NCBI GenBank assembly: GCA_963721005.1
Contig: CAVRHR010000004.1
Span: forward strand, 434,001 to 498,000
DNA length: 64,000 nt
From: VAZQ01 sp963721005
GTDB taxonomy: Bacteria > Pseudomonadota > Alphaproteobacteria > Rhizobiales > Xanthobacteraceae
Reading direction: 5' to 3'
Both the position numbers and the translations under genes were made by a program. Each line of letters opens with the position of its first letter. Positions within the stretch are counted from its first letter, which is position 1. Positions 52,732-62,582 of this stretch are shown piece by piece. Below the pieces are notes generated by a model. It searched no databases and was not told the DNA's origin. It was given only the letters and a program-made list of their open reading frames with translations.

Positions 52732-53634
52732 TCAGCTACGTCGCGCTGCTTTCCGGGCGGCTTTCTTGCGCGAATCGTTTCCGACTTGGCGCGCGGCCAG
52801 ATCGCCACGGAGCGCTGTAAACATGAAATCGAGGTAGCTGGCTCGATCATCACGGCTCGAATAGTTGAATACGTGGTCAGCGTAATGCTCGGCCGCTTGC
52901 AAAAAGCCACGAGCCTGCCGCTCCGCGGAGGCCCCACCGGCATAAATAAAATATCGCTGTGTCGATCTGCCAAAAGCTCGCTTCGCTTCATCGAGCGTCA
53001 TGGCTGCGACGGCAATGTCCTTCATCCGCGCTGTACTGACCTCACCGCCAGTTCGAAGGTCGACCGTCTCCGTTATGTGCATTACTTTGTTCCGAGCAGC
53101 AAAATCGGCGCGCAGTTTGCCGTCTGAGGAGACCGAAACGTTACGAACGATCTTGTGTTGGTTGATGGCATCCTCGCCACGTCCCAGTAGCTTCTCTCGA
53201 CTGAATGTGCGGGACAGTTCCTTAGTCAATCGTGTAATCTTGGGTGCCGCGGTGAACGCTTGCGCGCGGACCGTCGAGAGCATTCGCGTAACAAGCTCTC
53301 CGACGTGGACCATCAATTCGTCCTCGGTTTCGCCGTACAACGTCCCCGGCTCGGAGACAGTTATCCCAGGCATACGTCGCAAGCGTTGCAGGCGTTCGGC
53401 CGTTGAGAGATTTGGGTCGTCAATCGTCTTCAGTGAAGCGCTGAGCTCGTCCAGCCCCTGAGTTTGCAGCGAAGGGGCAATGGCGCGCAAACGCTCAGGG
53501 TTAGGAGTGACGCATACCTCCAGGCGATCTGGGCGAAAGATCACCACCGCGCCGTTCAATGTTTCATCGCGAATTGGATCAGGCGCGATTTTTACGATCG
53601 CGAAGTCAAAGGAGCGTGCCATTGGACAACCCAT
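52732..53634 (-). CDS. DUF3037-like protein
   Basis: The 300-residue protein opens with SFDFAIVKIAPDPIRDETLNGAVVIF, the DUF3037 pattern (key APDPIRDE and GAVVIF). The rest is helical with a basic tail (RKKAARKAARRS). DUF3037 genes are often found next to HipA-like kinases. Here the kinase gene is directly upstream and the two overlap by 29 bases, so they form one unit. Its biochemical role is not known; it may be a substrate or partner of the kinase. A second ATG 12 bases in is an alternative start. Confidence 0.72.
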   Translation of the reverse strand: MGCPMARSFDFAIVKIAPDPIRDETLNGAVVIFRPDRLEVCVTPNPERLRAIAPSLQTQGLDELSASLKTIDDPNLSTAERLQRLRRMPGITVSEPGTLYGETEDELMVHVGELVTRMLSTVRAQAFTAAPKITRLTKELSRTFSREKLLGRGEDAINQHKIVRNVSVSSDGKLRADFAARNKVMHITETVDLRTGGEVSTARMKDIAVAAMTLDEAKRAFGRSTQRYFIYAGGASAERQARGFLQAAEHYADHVFNYSSRDDRASYLDFMFTALRGDLAARQVGNDSRKKAARKAARRS

Positions 53635-54343
53635 TTAGTATCGCTATGATGTGGGCCAACCTGGCAGGTAGTAACCACCAAGCGGCAATTTCGTTCCGAG
53701 CATCGGCGGGCAACCAGTTCGCTGGCATCTCGTCGAGGATCGGTTTCACCGAATCGACCGCTGCGAGTCGATGGAGCGCGAGCTGTGCGGCCGGGACCGA
53801 AAACGGGTAGTAACTTCGAAGCGCGCGCCCGACGGTAACCGTTGAGGTGCCTACGCCGGGAATTTTCGTTCGTTGAGCCGGGTCGATCAGCGCCGCGGAT
53901 TCACTGTAGTCGATAACGCGAATTCGTGGCGTGGCGCCATCTGTCTCGACCATAAAATTGTCCGGATGAAGATCGCCGTTCCCCAGTGCAAGGTCGATCG
54001 CGTAGATTCCGGACAGGACGCTGGACGCCTCAGCGAGCGGCAAAGCGCCGGCAAGCATGTTGAAGCCAGTTCCGCCGGGACCGCCGTTGAGCACCACTTT
54101 CGACCCGAAGAGAATCTGCCCCGTAGGAGATAGCACCGGCCTATATTCGACCACAGGAATGCCAGCGCGGTCTGCTAAACGATGGCAAATCCATTCGCGG
54201 GCGCGAATCGGCAGCCCTCCGCTATCGTCCTTCAACATGTAGTCTAGCCCGTCATCGACGCGAGCCCGCACGGGCCTTCGAGCTGTGTTTGTCGCAGCGG
54301 GATACGTCCAAACCACCTTGCGGTGAAGGAGTTCAAGCTGCAC
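53606..54343 (-). CDS. HipA-like kinase, 5' end at an IS21 junction
   Basis: The 245-residue protein has a HipA-family kinase fold. DYMLKDDSGGLPIRAREWICHRLA is the N-lobe (key YMLKDD). GNGDLHPDNFMV carries the catalytic Asp with the downstream Asn. RIRVIDYSESAAL carries the metal-binding Asp. These proteins phosphorylate protein substrates. The IS21 sequence begins at most 9 bases upstream of the GTG chosen (VQLELLHRK), so the native start or promoter may be lost, and the frame is open into istB. It overlaps the DUF3037 gene. Confidence 0.72.
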   Translation of the reverse strand: MQLELLHRKVVWTYPAATNTARRPVRARVDDGLDYMLKDDSGGLPIRAREWICHRLADRAGIPVVEYRPVLSPTGQILFGSKVVLNGGPGGTGFNMLAGALPLAEASSVLSGIYAIDLALGNGDLHPDNFMVETDGATPRIRVIDYSESAALIDPAQRTKIPGVGTSTVTVGRALRSYYPFSVPAAQLALHRLAAVDSVKPILDEMPANWLPADARNEIAAWWLLPARLAHIIAILNGLSNGTLL

Positions 54344-54349
54344 TGCAGG

Positions 54350-54810
54350 AATATAGCGACCTGGAGCCGTTGGACGAGATCGGTGGTGCGGGCGAACATC
54401 ACGCGCCATCCATTCTCGACCAGAGCGAGCCCGAGCGCTGCCGACAGATGGCTCTTGCCGCCGCCAGGCGGCCCGAAGAGCAGGATGTTGGCCCCTTTCT
54501 CCAACCAAGCGTCGCCGGACGCCAGCGCCATCACTTGAGCTTTCGAGACCATGGGCACGGACTCGAAGTCGAACGTGGCGAGCGTCTTGCCGGCGGGCAG
54601 ACGCGCTTCGGCGAGATGCCGTTCGATGCGGCGGCGGCCACGATCGGCCATCTCGTGCTCGGCCAGCGCCGCGAGGAAGCGGGCCGCCGGCCAACCTTCC
54701 TTGTCGGACTGCCCCGCCAGCTTGGCCCACATCAGCCTGATGCCCGGTAGGCGCAGCTCGTTCAGCAAGAGCTCGACGCGGGCGGCATCGACAGTGTTGG
54801 TCGTCGTCAT
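54350..54810 (-). pseudogene. istB: istB, 3'-truncated helper ATPase
   Basis: The reading frame begins MTTTNTVDAARVELLLNEL and includes the Walker A (FGPPGGGKSHLSAALG). After TTDLVQRLQVA the match to IstB stops and the frame runs into the kinase region. The Walker B and C-terminal part are missing. Its start overlaps the istA stop by four bases (ATGA), the normal IS21 arrangement. Confidence 0.82.
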
Positions 54811-56195
54811 GCCACGGCCTCCAGGTTGGAGGTCGGGTTGACGGCACAGACAGCCGCGAGCTCGTCGTAGGCGCTGAGTGGTACAAATTCCACCTTGATC
54901 GCCGGTACGGATGACGGGTTTGGAGCGAACCGCTCACGCAGCATCGCCAGATCCGGCAACCGGCCCGCATCCAGGTCCGCATCGATCAGCCCTGCCAGCT
55001 CAGCCTCGCAGCCGCGATCGTGGGCGAGCGCCAGCAACTCGACCGTCAACTTGCACGCGCGCTTGTCGCCCACGCTCTGGTGCAAGGCCTCGAAGGCTCG
55101 TGCATAGGCCGGGCGCGGGAACAACTGATCGCGGTAGACCAGATTGTTGAGCGCCATCGGCTTCTTGCGCAACGCGTGGATCACGTGCCGATAATCCACG
55201 ACGTGTCCACTCTTGCTCTCCGATACCGGCCGTCCACGCCGCAGGGTCATCATCGCAGTTGCGCCGAGGAAGCACTCGAGCCGGTCATCGTAGAGGTGCA
55301 CGCGCAGGCGGTGGCCGATGAGCCGCGATGGCGCGGTGTAGAAGACGCGGCGCAGGATGAAGCCGCCGCTCGATGTGACGGTGACGATCTTCTCCTCGTA
55401 ATCGGCCGTCCGGCGCTTGGGTAGCGCAACGAGCGTTGGCCGCTCCAGCTCGATCCGCTTGCGATTGTTGGCGTTGCGGCGGCCAACGATCTCGTCGATG
55501 AAGCGGCGGTAGCCATCCAGGTCGTCGAAGTCACGGCTGCCACGCAGGAGCAGGGCGTCCTCCAGCGTCTTCTTGAGATGCCCGTGCGAGCTCTCGATCG
55601 AGCCATTCTCGTGTGCAACGCCCAGGTTGTTCCGGGTCGGTATCATGTCGTAATGGCGCATCAGCCCCTGATAGCGCAGTGTCAGATCCTCCTGAGCGTC
55701 GCGGTCCAAGTTGCAGAATGCCGCCGAGAGGCTATCGCTGCGATGCTCGCGCGGTGCCCCGCCGAGCGCCCACAGCGCGTTCTGCAGACCCTCGGCCAGC
55801 GCGACAAAGCTCTCGCCGCCGAGCACCACGTGGGCATGCTCGAAGCGCGAGAACGCGAGCCGGAAGTGGTAGAGCCGATGTCCCAGCACGACACCACCGA
55901 CCGTGATGCCGAGTACGCTCGTGTCGGTGAAGTCGGACAAGCCAAGACGGCCGGGCTCGTGCTCCTGGCGGAAGATCACATCCTGCTCGGGGCCGACCAG
56001 CGCTCGCCACGCGCGCATGCGCCGCTCCAGCGTGCGTCGAATGCCGGCCGCGATCTCGGGATGGCGCCGCCGGATCTCTTCGAGCACCGCTATGGCCCGA
56101 ATGCCGGGAGCCGACTTCAGGATCGGCACAATCTCGCCGTCCCAAACCTCGGCCAATGGGTCCGGCCGCCGGCGGCCACGTGGCGGAATCGGCGG
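54350..56195 (-). mobile_element. End-truncated IS21-family element (copy 2)
   Basis: This copy contains most of istA and the first 150 codons of istB with no frameshifts. The istA helix-turn-helix region and the last third of istB, both present in the eroded copy at 35050-37275, are missing. The right edge falls near 56190 and the left edge near 54353. It cannot move by itself. Confidence 0.75.
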
Positions 56196-56207
56196 GTTAG
56201 CGGGCAC
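54807..56207 (-). pseudogene. istA: istA, N-terminally truncated IS21 transposase
   Basis: The 466-residue reading frame covers the DDE integrase core (FRQEHEPGRLGLSDFTDTSV, key LGLSDFTD with the first Asp) and SHGHLKKTLEDALLLRG with the Glu region. It then includes the C-terminal beta domain. About 50 N-terminal residues with the DNA-binding helix-turn-helix are absent, replaced by MPANPPIPP from unrelated DNA. The eroded copy supplies the missing part. It is unlikely to transpose. Confidence 0.78.
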
Positions 56208-57546
56208 AGTATGTCATATTCTAGCCAAGCGCGAAGCAAGTCCATCCCGGTTGTTATCCCTTCACGGAGTGTAACATCAGGACTGTGCCGGGCGCCGCCG
56301 GGTTCCCATAACTGCGCCCACGCATCCATGAGCCGGCGCCGCGCCTGTCGAACAGCCCGCGACGGCCTCGGGACCCACCCGTGGCCGCGCCGACGGCACG
56401 CCCGTGCGGCCGGTGCTGAGATGGCCGTCGGCAGGAGCGCGGGGCAAGAACGGCCACCCCGCGCCTTGATAGCAGGAATGCAGTCGCCGCGTCTCGCAAA
56501 AGCGCTACGAAGATGACTTAACGCGGGGCACCTGAGCATTTCGACGAGCCGGCGTGGCTCTCCTATCTCCAAGCGTTCGAACCCGCTCGCCTGACTGCCG
56601 CCAAGCGCCCGGGGCGCGTTTTGAAAGGCCATACGGAAAACCCTCCAGAATCTTTGCTCAGCCGGGATTGAAATGCCGACGTTTTTCCCGGCTGTGCTGG
56701 ATAGATTTTCGACCCCACAACGCCGCGAGGAAGCGCCCCTTGGTGCGACGGGAATTTGCAGGCAGCGTAGCTAATCCCTGCCGGCTTACTCTACGCTGGT
56801 CTGAATGACCTCTCCGCGGCAGCTGCGGCCTGATCGAACTGCTGCTCGAGCTAAGTGGTAGCACTCATGTGCCTGGCCCCTTTGTCGACCGAACCATTGG
56901 CCTGCCGCCTGATCGCCCAGCGTCGGGATTGAGGCGCATGATTGACCGGGCACTCGCAGATGTATAGCTCACGCTTAAACTCAAGTTTAGCTTTTTCTGA
57001 ACGGAAATTTAATGGCGCCGCCCGCCATGCCACATAACTTGTTGTTCGTTGGCGACATCACCGATGAACTTGCAAATTCCTCATGAAAACGCTGAGCGAA
57101 CGACAGACTGCCGGTGTGGGCATAATCACTCCGATAGAATGTCAGGAGCACGCTCTTGAGTGCGCCAAACTCGCGAAGTCGGCTAAGACACCGAAAGAAG
57201 CATTGCGGCGCTGTTCTGCGGGTCGCGATCTACGAAATCACGGCCGTCCGGAAGCGATCTTTCGCGAGGCGCGCGCCCCCGTCGACCAGATTGAGGGCGA
57301 GATTGAGTCCTGATGCGAACTCGGTGTTGCTGGCGGAGCGAAAGTGGGCTGTTCGACGGCGACGTCGGCATTGGAGTTCATTTTCCGTAAGGGAGCAGGA
57401 ACTGTTCGGAGCGCTTCCGTCTCTGCCTATCAAGAGATCTGGGTTGCTTTTCGCCGGCCCCTTATCCCACAGCTTGCCTCGGCGTCGTCTGCACTGCCCT
57501 GCCGACCAACCTAATCGAGATCGAGACGTATCGGCCCGAAGCGCCT
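56208..57546. other. Long stretch without a supported gene
   Basis: No convincing gene. An open frame at 57083-57313 begins MKTLSERQ and contains ECQEHALECAKLAKSAKTP, like the start of small rhizobial proteins, but loses likeness after a probable frameshift near 57205. A hairpin GCTTAAACT/AGTTTAGC followed by TTTTT lies at 56973-56996 and could be a weak terminator. Confidence 0.45.
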
Positions 57547-57744
57547 CTATAAGTCAAGAGGTTTAGGCATAACGTGTCCACCCGATGGATATGGGCCACG
57601 ATCAGGGCGCGCGCTAACATGCGCCGCGAGCAACGCGAACTGGTGAGCCACAGTAAGCAGGTTTAGCCGCTCGCCCGGGTCGTTCATGCGGTAAGCCGCC
57701 GAGAGGCATTCCAGCGCCTTCTTGTGATACTGGTCATGTTCCAT
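57547..57744 (-). CDS. Small hypothetical protein (QYHKKALECL type)
   Basis: The 65-residue product (MEHDQYHKKALECLSAAYRM, DPGERLNLLTVAHQFALLA) matches the pattern of short rhizobial proteins with Y-x-x-K-A-x-E-C-L and D-P-x-E-R-x-x-L-L. These are predicted helical hairpins of unknown role. Upstream initiation at a second Met is possible. Confidence 0.6.
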   Translation of the reverse strand: MEHDQYHKKALECLSAAYRMNDPGERLNLLTVAHQFALLAAHVSARPDRGPYPSGGHVMPKPLDL

Positions 57745-58331
57745 GCGGGCCCCCAAAATCTGTTCGACTTGGGAACCCTCAGGCGCCTGCCGAGGTTCCG
57801 GTTAAGCTGCGGATTTGCTTAAAGATTTACTAAAAGGCGCCTTAACGCCACGGAGACTGCGGGTCGCGGCGCGGGCTTTGGCCCAAGAGCGGAGGCGTTC
57901 GATAGCAACTTTCGGCGTTGGACGGGTCCCTTCAATCCAACGGCGCACGGTCCGTCGACCTGGCTCCAAAGCAGACCGTGAGCCGAGTTCTGCCGGTCCG
58001 ATCGACTGAAAAAAGACGCTTCAGCGCCTTGCGCGCCGGTCAGGCTCTCCCGCCCTTTGCGCTCCTGCCATTCGGCCGGACGTCGGCGCCAACGATCCCA
58101 CAGCCGGTGCAGACCATGCGAGGGCCGAAGGACGGCACCGGCACGTCATCGGGCCATTTGTCGACTGCAAGCACGGCACCGTGGTGGCACAGTCAGCAAC
58201 TCACGGAAAGCGACCGCACGCTCTGGGCGCACATGTTGGCGAGTGTCATCGGCGGGCCCCGGTAGCGCTCGGGGCGCCGCTTGGAAGGCGGACCGTCGTG
58301 GGATCGCGGGCTTTGCCCACTTCTGACGCTG
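57745..58331. other. Stretch without a supported gene
   Basis: No intact gene. Around 58040 lies a degraded copy, on the minus strand, of the ESLTGAQW tail of a small zinc-ribbon family that also appears near 52690, 60350 and 62300. Confidence 0.45.
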
Positions 58332-59165
58332 TTACTTCCGCGATTGCGGGAAATAACGCAAATCCGGCGGGGTCTGATCCTTGTAGGCCGGCATCAACTT
58401 GCCATCCGCCGTGTTCACGACGTAGACCTCGTCGCCAATCTTTCGCCAGCTGTTGTCCTCCGGGCAGGTCTCGGCCCACGGCGGGCGCGGATCCTGCCTG
58501 CGGACGAGCTTCTCAAGCTTGCCCCACGGGCGCGTCAAGGCGTGATCGATCACGGTGATGTCGTCATAGAGCGTGTTGCCGTTGGCCTTGTCGAGGTAGA
58601 ACCGCTCCTTGATGATGGTCTGGTTGTCCTCGTGGAAGGGGATGCCTGAATTTTCATAGGCGCGCGGCCCCCGCAAGGAGCGGGTCTCGACTTCGAGGAC
58701 GCTGTACCTGCCGTCGCCGTTTTCGTCGACCCACCTGCCGATCGAGTAGCCCGCGAGCGTGCGCTCGGGATCCTCGGGCCAATCGCGACCATCGGTATAA
58801 ATTCGACGATACATATCATTGTTGTGGCTCGTCAGAATGTAGGTCGTCTCCGGCGTGATGATGATCTCCAGAGGATTGTAGACGTTCATCATCGCCGGCA
58901 TGCCTTCCGGAAGGCAGAAGGTCGACGGCCAATTGCCGGGCCGGCCGCTTTTCTGATCGGCCTTACTGGCATCGAAGACCTTCTGATATTCGGGTGTCAG
59001 TGGTGGCGGGCCGCTTAGCACCACCCAGTTGTTTGGAGGACCGTTGCGATCCCATTGACCCATGAAGGCAGGATATTTCCCGTAATCTACCACCTGGGCG
59101 ATCGCTGATGTCGCCAGCAGCCCGGTTGCCAGTGCGACTGCCAACGTCAAGCCTGGATAACGCAT
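58332..59165 (-). CDS. Secreted protein of unknown function, distant relative of the CAEN...PDF family
   Basis: The 277-residue protein has a signal peptide (residues 1-23). Segments such as FCLPEGMPAMM, TSHNNDMYRRIYTDGRDWPED, YSIGRWVDENGDG and IKERFYLD occupy positions like those of CWPGGVP, VRRVRMN, GHYEGDTLVIDT and HVVERYRL in the three paralogs at 13-23 kb. The match is in order and spacing rather than identity. AGGAGG precedes the ATG. No enzymatic motif is recognised. Confidence 0.75.
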   Translation of the reverse strand: MRYPGLTLAVALATGLLATSAIAQVVDYGKYPAFMGQWDRNGPPNNWVVLSGPPPLTPEYQKVFDASKADQKSGRPGNWPSTFCLPEGMPAMMNVYNPLEIIITPETTYILTSHNNDMYRRIYTDGRDWPEDPERTLAGYSIGRWVDENGDGRYSVLEVETRSLRGPRAYENSGIPFHEDNQTIIKERFYLDKANGNTLYDDITVIDHALTRPWGKLEKLVRRQDPRPPWAETCPEDNSWRKIGDEVYVVNTADGKLMPAYKDQTPPDLRYFPQSRK

Positions 59166-59180
59166 GGAATCCTCCTGAGA

Positions 59181-59486
59181 TCAGAAGCGGAGCCCACCGG
59201 CCATTACCAGAAAGCTCCGGCAACCCGCGCTTGGCGGGTCGGCCTTGCGAACAACCGCCACATCCTGTCTTACCGTGCCGTCGTTATCAAGTGGCGGCAA
59301 GACGCGCAGTACGAGTTCCGGAGCATTCCAGGCGCCGCTGGGTTCTTTGCGGGCGATCAGCCGGTAGCCGTCGTGCTTGATCTCGTGAATCCATTGAGGC
59401 CCGACCGGAGGCTTTGTCGTTCGGGTCGGAATGCACGGCTCAATCATGCCCGGCCGCTTCACGGGCGGCTTGGTACGCCACTCCAT
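59181..59486 (-). pseudogene. ATP-dependent DNA ligase N-terminal fragment
   Basis: Residues 12-47 (IEPCIPTRTTKPPVGP, then IHEIKHDGYRLIARKE) match the start of LigD/LigC-type ATP-dependent ligases, including the adenylation lysine in EIKHDGYR. The remaining 55 residues do not match a ligase and the catalytic domain is missing. It is a relic. Confidence 0.65.
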
Positions 59487-59553
59487 GCACCGAATTTATG
59501 CCGAGGGGGCCGCAGCGCAAGTGCGGGAACCTGCGAACAGCTTGATCGGCGAA

Positions 59554-59814
59554 CTAGGCCGACGCTTTCGGTTTTCGTCGGCTTGCAGCCTCAGCGTCTT
59601 CCAGAGCTCGGTAGACTATGCTCAGAACCGCGGTCTGAAGCGCTCCGGGATCCTGACGCAGTTCCTCCGTTAAAAGCCTCATGCGAATTAGGGTGTCGAT
59701 CTCCGTTACGTGTAACGGGATGCGGACGTACTCCTCTCGTTCGCGACGTCGCTGACGATAGCGACGCATGCGCTCGGCCGGGGTTAGGGGCGCTGTTCTA
59801 TCTTGAGTGCTCAT
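59554..59814 (-). CDS. Small basic hypothetical protein (LTPAERMRRYRQRRR)
   Basis: The 86-residue product has a very basic N-terminal helix (TPAERMRRYRQRRREREEY) followed by VRIPLHVTEIDTLIRMRLLTEE. The pattern resembles short rhizobial proteins with a nucleic-acid-binding-like basic helix and an RHH-like strand-helix-helix. Role unknown. The start at MSTQDRT was chosen over upstream codons because it suits the family length. Confidence 0.6.
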   Translation of the reverse strand: MSTQDRTAPLTPAERMRRYRQRRREREEYVRIPLHVTEIDTLIRMRLLTEELRQDPGALQTAVLSIVYRALEDAEAASRRKPKASA

Positions 59815-60068
59815 GCCAATGATCACGACGGCCGTTTCCTTTGGATTACCCCGTGTCGGGCCCACTTTGGTACGTTACCCGTAACGCCCCCACCTCTGGG
59901 CGGATAAGGCCAGGGTCGCTCTGTCTGCCTGGAACGCCGGAGACGGCGGTGGTCCTCTTCGGCGGTGCTCAATTACGCGCATTGAAATCGTTGGAAAATG
60001 TTGCTTCCTCGTGAGGTGGAAAACGGCAGTCATCGAGTCTCAATTAGCCGCAGGGTCACAATTCGGCG

Positions 60069-60374
60069 GTGGCAGTTTGCGTCAACCCCCGCCGCGAAAA
60101 CCACGATGCGAACGCTACCGGGTCCGCCGATGATGCTCGCGATATCCGCTCGCATGGCGTCCGGCGATTGCTGGTCTATTGCACCACCGGGCTCTACTGC
60201 CACCACAGCGCGGTCATCGACGCTGATCGCTGGCCCGACGACACTTCGCCCCTCGACCTCGGTCGGAAGCTGGTCTGAACGAAGTGCGGCATCATCGGCG
60301 GCCAGGCCCGGCCGAATTGGAGTGACAGGGAACTCGGAGAGAGCCTGACCGGCGCGCAGTGGGTCACTCCGTGA
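60069..60374 (+). pseudogene. Small zinc-ribbon protein relic with internal stop
   Basis: The frame reads RRLLVYCTTGLYCHHSAVID, RWPDDTSPLDLGRKLV, then a TGA at 60276-60278, and continues TKCGIIGGQARPNWSDREL, GESLTGAQW to a stop. The relic at 62290-62480 has Cys (LVCTKCG) at the stop position, so TGC became TGA here. Confidence 0.65.
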
Positions 60375-60604
60375 GAAGCCGATGACCTAGCCGCGCGGCC
60401 TCCGCGGCTTCCACACGATGAACCGGGAGAGGGTCAGGGAACCCAGCCAAGCAATAGACAAGCCCGGCAAAGGCAGTGGCACTAAGGGGGGCCGGACTTC
60501 TCGGAATTTTGCTGAGATCATGCTGGCGAGATACTCGATCTGCTTCTGGTATCGCACAGAGGGCTTCATGGTCTGCGCGAGTACGACGGAATGACGTGTT
60601 CACG

Positions 60605-60715
60605 TCAAAACCAAAAGACGACGAAAGCTAAGACCAGCATGACCCCGAGAAAACAGAGGGCTCCGATAACTGCACCGCGGATGGCGTCCTGGCGCGCTGT
60701 CCGCTCGATGGTCAT
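60605..60715 (-). CDS. Very small membrane protein, 36 residues
   Basis: A short frame encodes MTIERTARQDAIRGAVIGAL followed by a hydrophobic helix (CFLGVMLVLAFVVFWF). AGGATAGGAA lies before the ATG. A strong terminator for an upstream leftward transcript ends 22 bases before it, so it probably has its own promoter or none. Function unknown. Confidence 0.5.
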   Translation of the reverse strand: MTIERTARQDAIRGAVIGALCFLGVMLVLAFVVFWF

Positions 60716-60737
60716 TTCCTATCCTTCACAGTCGACT

Positions 60738-60762
60738 AAAAAAAGCCCCGCATAGGCGGGGC
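60738..60762 (-). terminator. Rho-independent terminator, minus strand
   Basis: On the minus strand GCCCCGC-CTAT-GCGGGGC is followed by TTTTTTT. The 7-bp stem with a T-tract is a textbook terminator. The nearest upstream gene end is 60995, so it may end a short RNA (see 60745-60820). Confidence 0.8.
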
Positions 60763-60820
60763 CGAAGGTTGCGAGGTGAGGGACACCCACCACGCCATGA
60801 CAACACTAGACTAGGACGGG
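60745..60820 (-). ncRNA. Candidate small RNA or leader upstream of the terminator
   Basis: The minus strand from about 60820 to the terminator could encode a short transcript. It contains a 20-codon frame (MAWWVSLTSQPSAPPMRGFF) that runs through the terminator stem to a TAG. Either an sRNA or a leader peptide is possible. No promoter was identified. Confidence 0.35.
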
Positions 60821-60994
60821 AGATTATCGCCCCGTCGCGTGGGTAACGCGGCCGGCGTCGCTCGGTTCCAATACCGCGATAGCCGCAGCAGGAGGCTAGG
60901 ATCGTAGCGAAGCCAGAAGAAGCCAGCGGCGACAAAAATCTATGCGGAATGCGCTTCATCGATATTTCGCTGTTACCCCAGCTCTGGCCCCGAT

Positions 60995-61297
60995 CTAAGG
61001 CCGTGATGCCGACAGGAAGAAAATTATGATGACGATAACAGCGCCGACCACCATCCACTTCCAGAATCGGGCCTTCTTTCGCGTATCGTGTTGCGCCACA
61101 ACCTCTTCCATGTGAGTGCGGGTAAGCCGACTGGCCTCTTCGGCGGTGTTAACCTCTCGGGAGCAGAACTTGCAGACGAGCGCGCCCAGTGGGATTTCCG
61201 CCATGCAGAATCTGCAAAGCTTTACCGGCTGCGGCCTCGGTTTCACGACCAAGGCAGCACGATATTTTGCTAGTAGCTGTGCATCCCCGGCGGCCAC
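60995..61297 (-). CDS. Zinc-ribbon membrane protein
   Basis: The 100-residue protein has a zinc ribbon, CRFCMAEIPLGALVCKFCSRE (two CxxC pairs; positions about 28-46), a charged linker and a C-terminal membrane helix (KWMVVGAVIVIIIFFLS). This layout of cytoplasmic ribbon plus anchor occurs in many small bacterial proteins of unknown function. The start codon chosen gives a short N-terminal helix. Confidence 0.65.
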   Translation of the reverse strand: MAAGDAQLLAKYRAALVVKPRPQPVKLCRFCMAEIPLGALVCKFCSREVNTAEEASRLTRTHMEEVVAQHDTRKKARFWKWMVVGAVIVIIIFFLSASRP

Positions 61298-61795
61298 GAT
61301 TTTCCTCCACTATCGCCATCCCAGACCTGCCAGTCAGCTCCGAAAGCCTAGCTTCCGCGGTCCATCCGAGCGTGGTCTCATCGATCCGGTCTTGGAACTT
61401 GCATTAATTTTTCGATCACCTGGCGACCGTCCGTGTGGGCTTCTTGCGCGCTGGCAAATGATTCCATGGAGGATTGGACAGGGGTTCCGCTCTGCCGGAC
61501 CAGCGATATCGGCCCGCATAGATCGTACAGGCCCGAACCACTAGCTCATAGGGCGGCGGGGTTGGGTCGGTCATACCCATGATATGGGAAGGCCGGACCG
61601 GGTTTCCACGGCTGCCGGCATAGAGTGACGCATGTTGGCGAGCGTCATCGCCGGCCTCGGGAGCGCTCGCGTCTCGGTCTTCGCGGCGGGTCGTCCGGAA
61701 ATCGGTGGATATTGTGTGAGATTGATGGACGCGGAAGAAATCTTAATAACAAAATGCAGCGCCTCGTGTCGGGGCAGCTAATAAGGGGAATTAGC
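61298..61795. other. Stretch without a supported gene
   Basis: No intact gene. On the minus strand near 61400-61540 a frame resembles small rhizobial proteins (RQSGTPVQSSMESFASAQEA) but has no good start. Confidence 0.4.
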
Positions 61796-61996
61796 ATGTC
61801 TATTGTCCTGCCCACGAACTCTAGGCCCATGTTCAGGCCGCGAGAGATAAAAGCGCCCGACGTGTCTCATTGGTATGTCGAAGCGGAATGGGCTGACGGC
61901 ACAATTGACGAAATCGGTCAATTTGGATCCATCACCGAGGCGTGGGGTTGGATAGCCCAGCAATCGAGGGCGTGGACTGAAGATCGGTGCAGTTGA
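61796..61996 (+). CDS. Small hypothetical protein (HWYVEAEWADG type)
   Basis: The 66-residue product contains VSHWYVEAEWADGTIDEI and WGWIAQQSRAWTED, which fits a widespread group of short rhizobial proteins (W-x-V-x-A-x-W-x-x-G...W-I-x-x-x-S-x-x-W). AAGGGG lies seven bases before the ATG. Predicted to be a small beta-alpha domain; function unknown. Confidence 0.6.
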   Translation: MSIVLPTNSRPMFRPREIKAPDVSHWYVEAEWADGTIDEIGQFGSITEAWGWIAQQSRAWTEDRCS

Positions 61997-62289
61997 ACAC
62001 GGCATATGTCTTTCAAAGAGGCTTGGCGCTCTAGGCACGCGCTGCCGGGCCGACACTCTCCCGGTATAGCTATTGCTCCCTCTATCGCCACCGGAGCTGC
62101 TCTTTGTTCGATGACGACCGGCTGTGCCCAAACTTCTGACAGCCGAGCGGCAATGATTGTGAGCAGCGGCAGCCGCTCGCCTCCTGGGGGAAAGCCACCA
62201 AGAGTCGGACTGGTCGGCGTTCGAAGGACGACGATCGTTCGGATCGAGAACCACGGGAGCCTCAGTATAGCCCGCGCCCCATTGCGTGC

Positions 62290-62480
62290 CGGTCAGGCTC
62301 TCCCCGAGCACTTTGTCATCCCAATTCGGCCGGGCCTGGCCGCCGATGATGCCGCACTTGGTGCAGACCAACCTCCGATCGAGGTCGAGGAGCACAGTAT
62401 TGTCTGGCCAGCGATCGGCATCGATGATCGCGCTGTGGTGGCAGTACTGCCCGGCGGGGTCCGCGAGGCAACTCTTACAA
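62290..62480 (-). pseudogene. Second small zinc-ribbon protein relic
   Basis: On the minus strand the frame reads CKSCLADPAGQYCHHSAIID, RWPDNTVLLDLDRRLVCTKCG, then GQARPNWDDKVLGESLTGTQW. The reading continues without the normal stop into unrelated sequence, and no start codon was found at the left end of the domain. Confidence 0.5.
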
Positions 62481-62582
62481 AAATGTAAGAAATTGCAAGT
62501 CCAGTTAGTGTGGAACGAATGGCGCCTCGTAGTTATTTTTACGCAATCGAATCAACGCCGACCCGGGGGGGCGCAGGCGATA

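Noticed and set aside
54807..56207. A complete, active istA
   Set aside because: The N-terminal DNA-binding region present in the other copy is replaced by unrelated sequence.
60726..61058. A 110-residue minus-strand gene
   Set aside because: It would run through a strong terminator and overlaps the zinc-ribbon gene; no domain seen.
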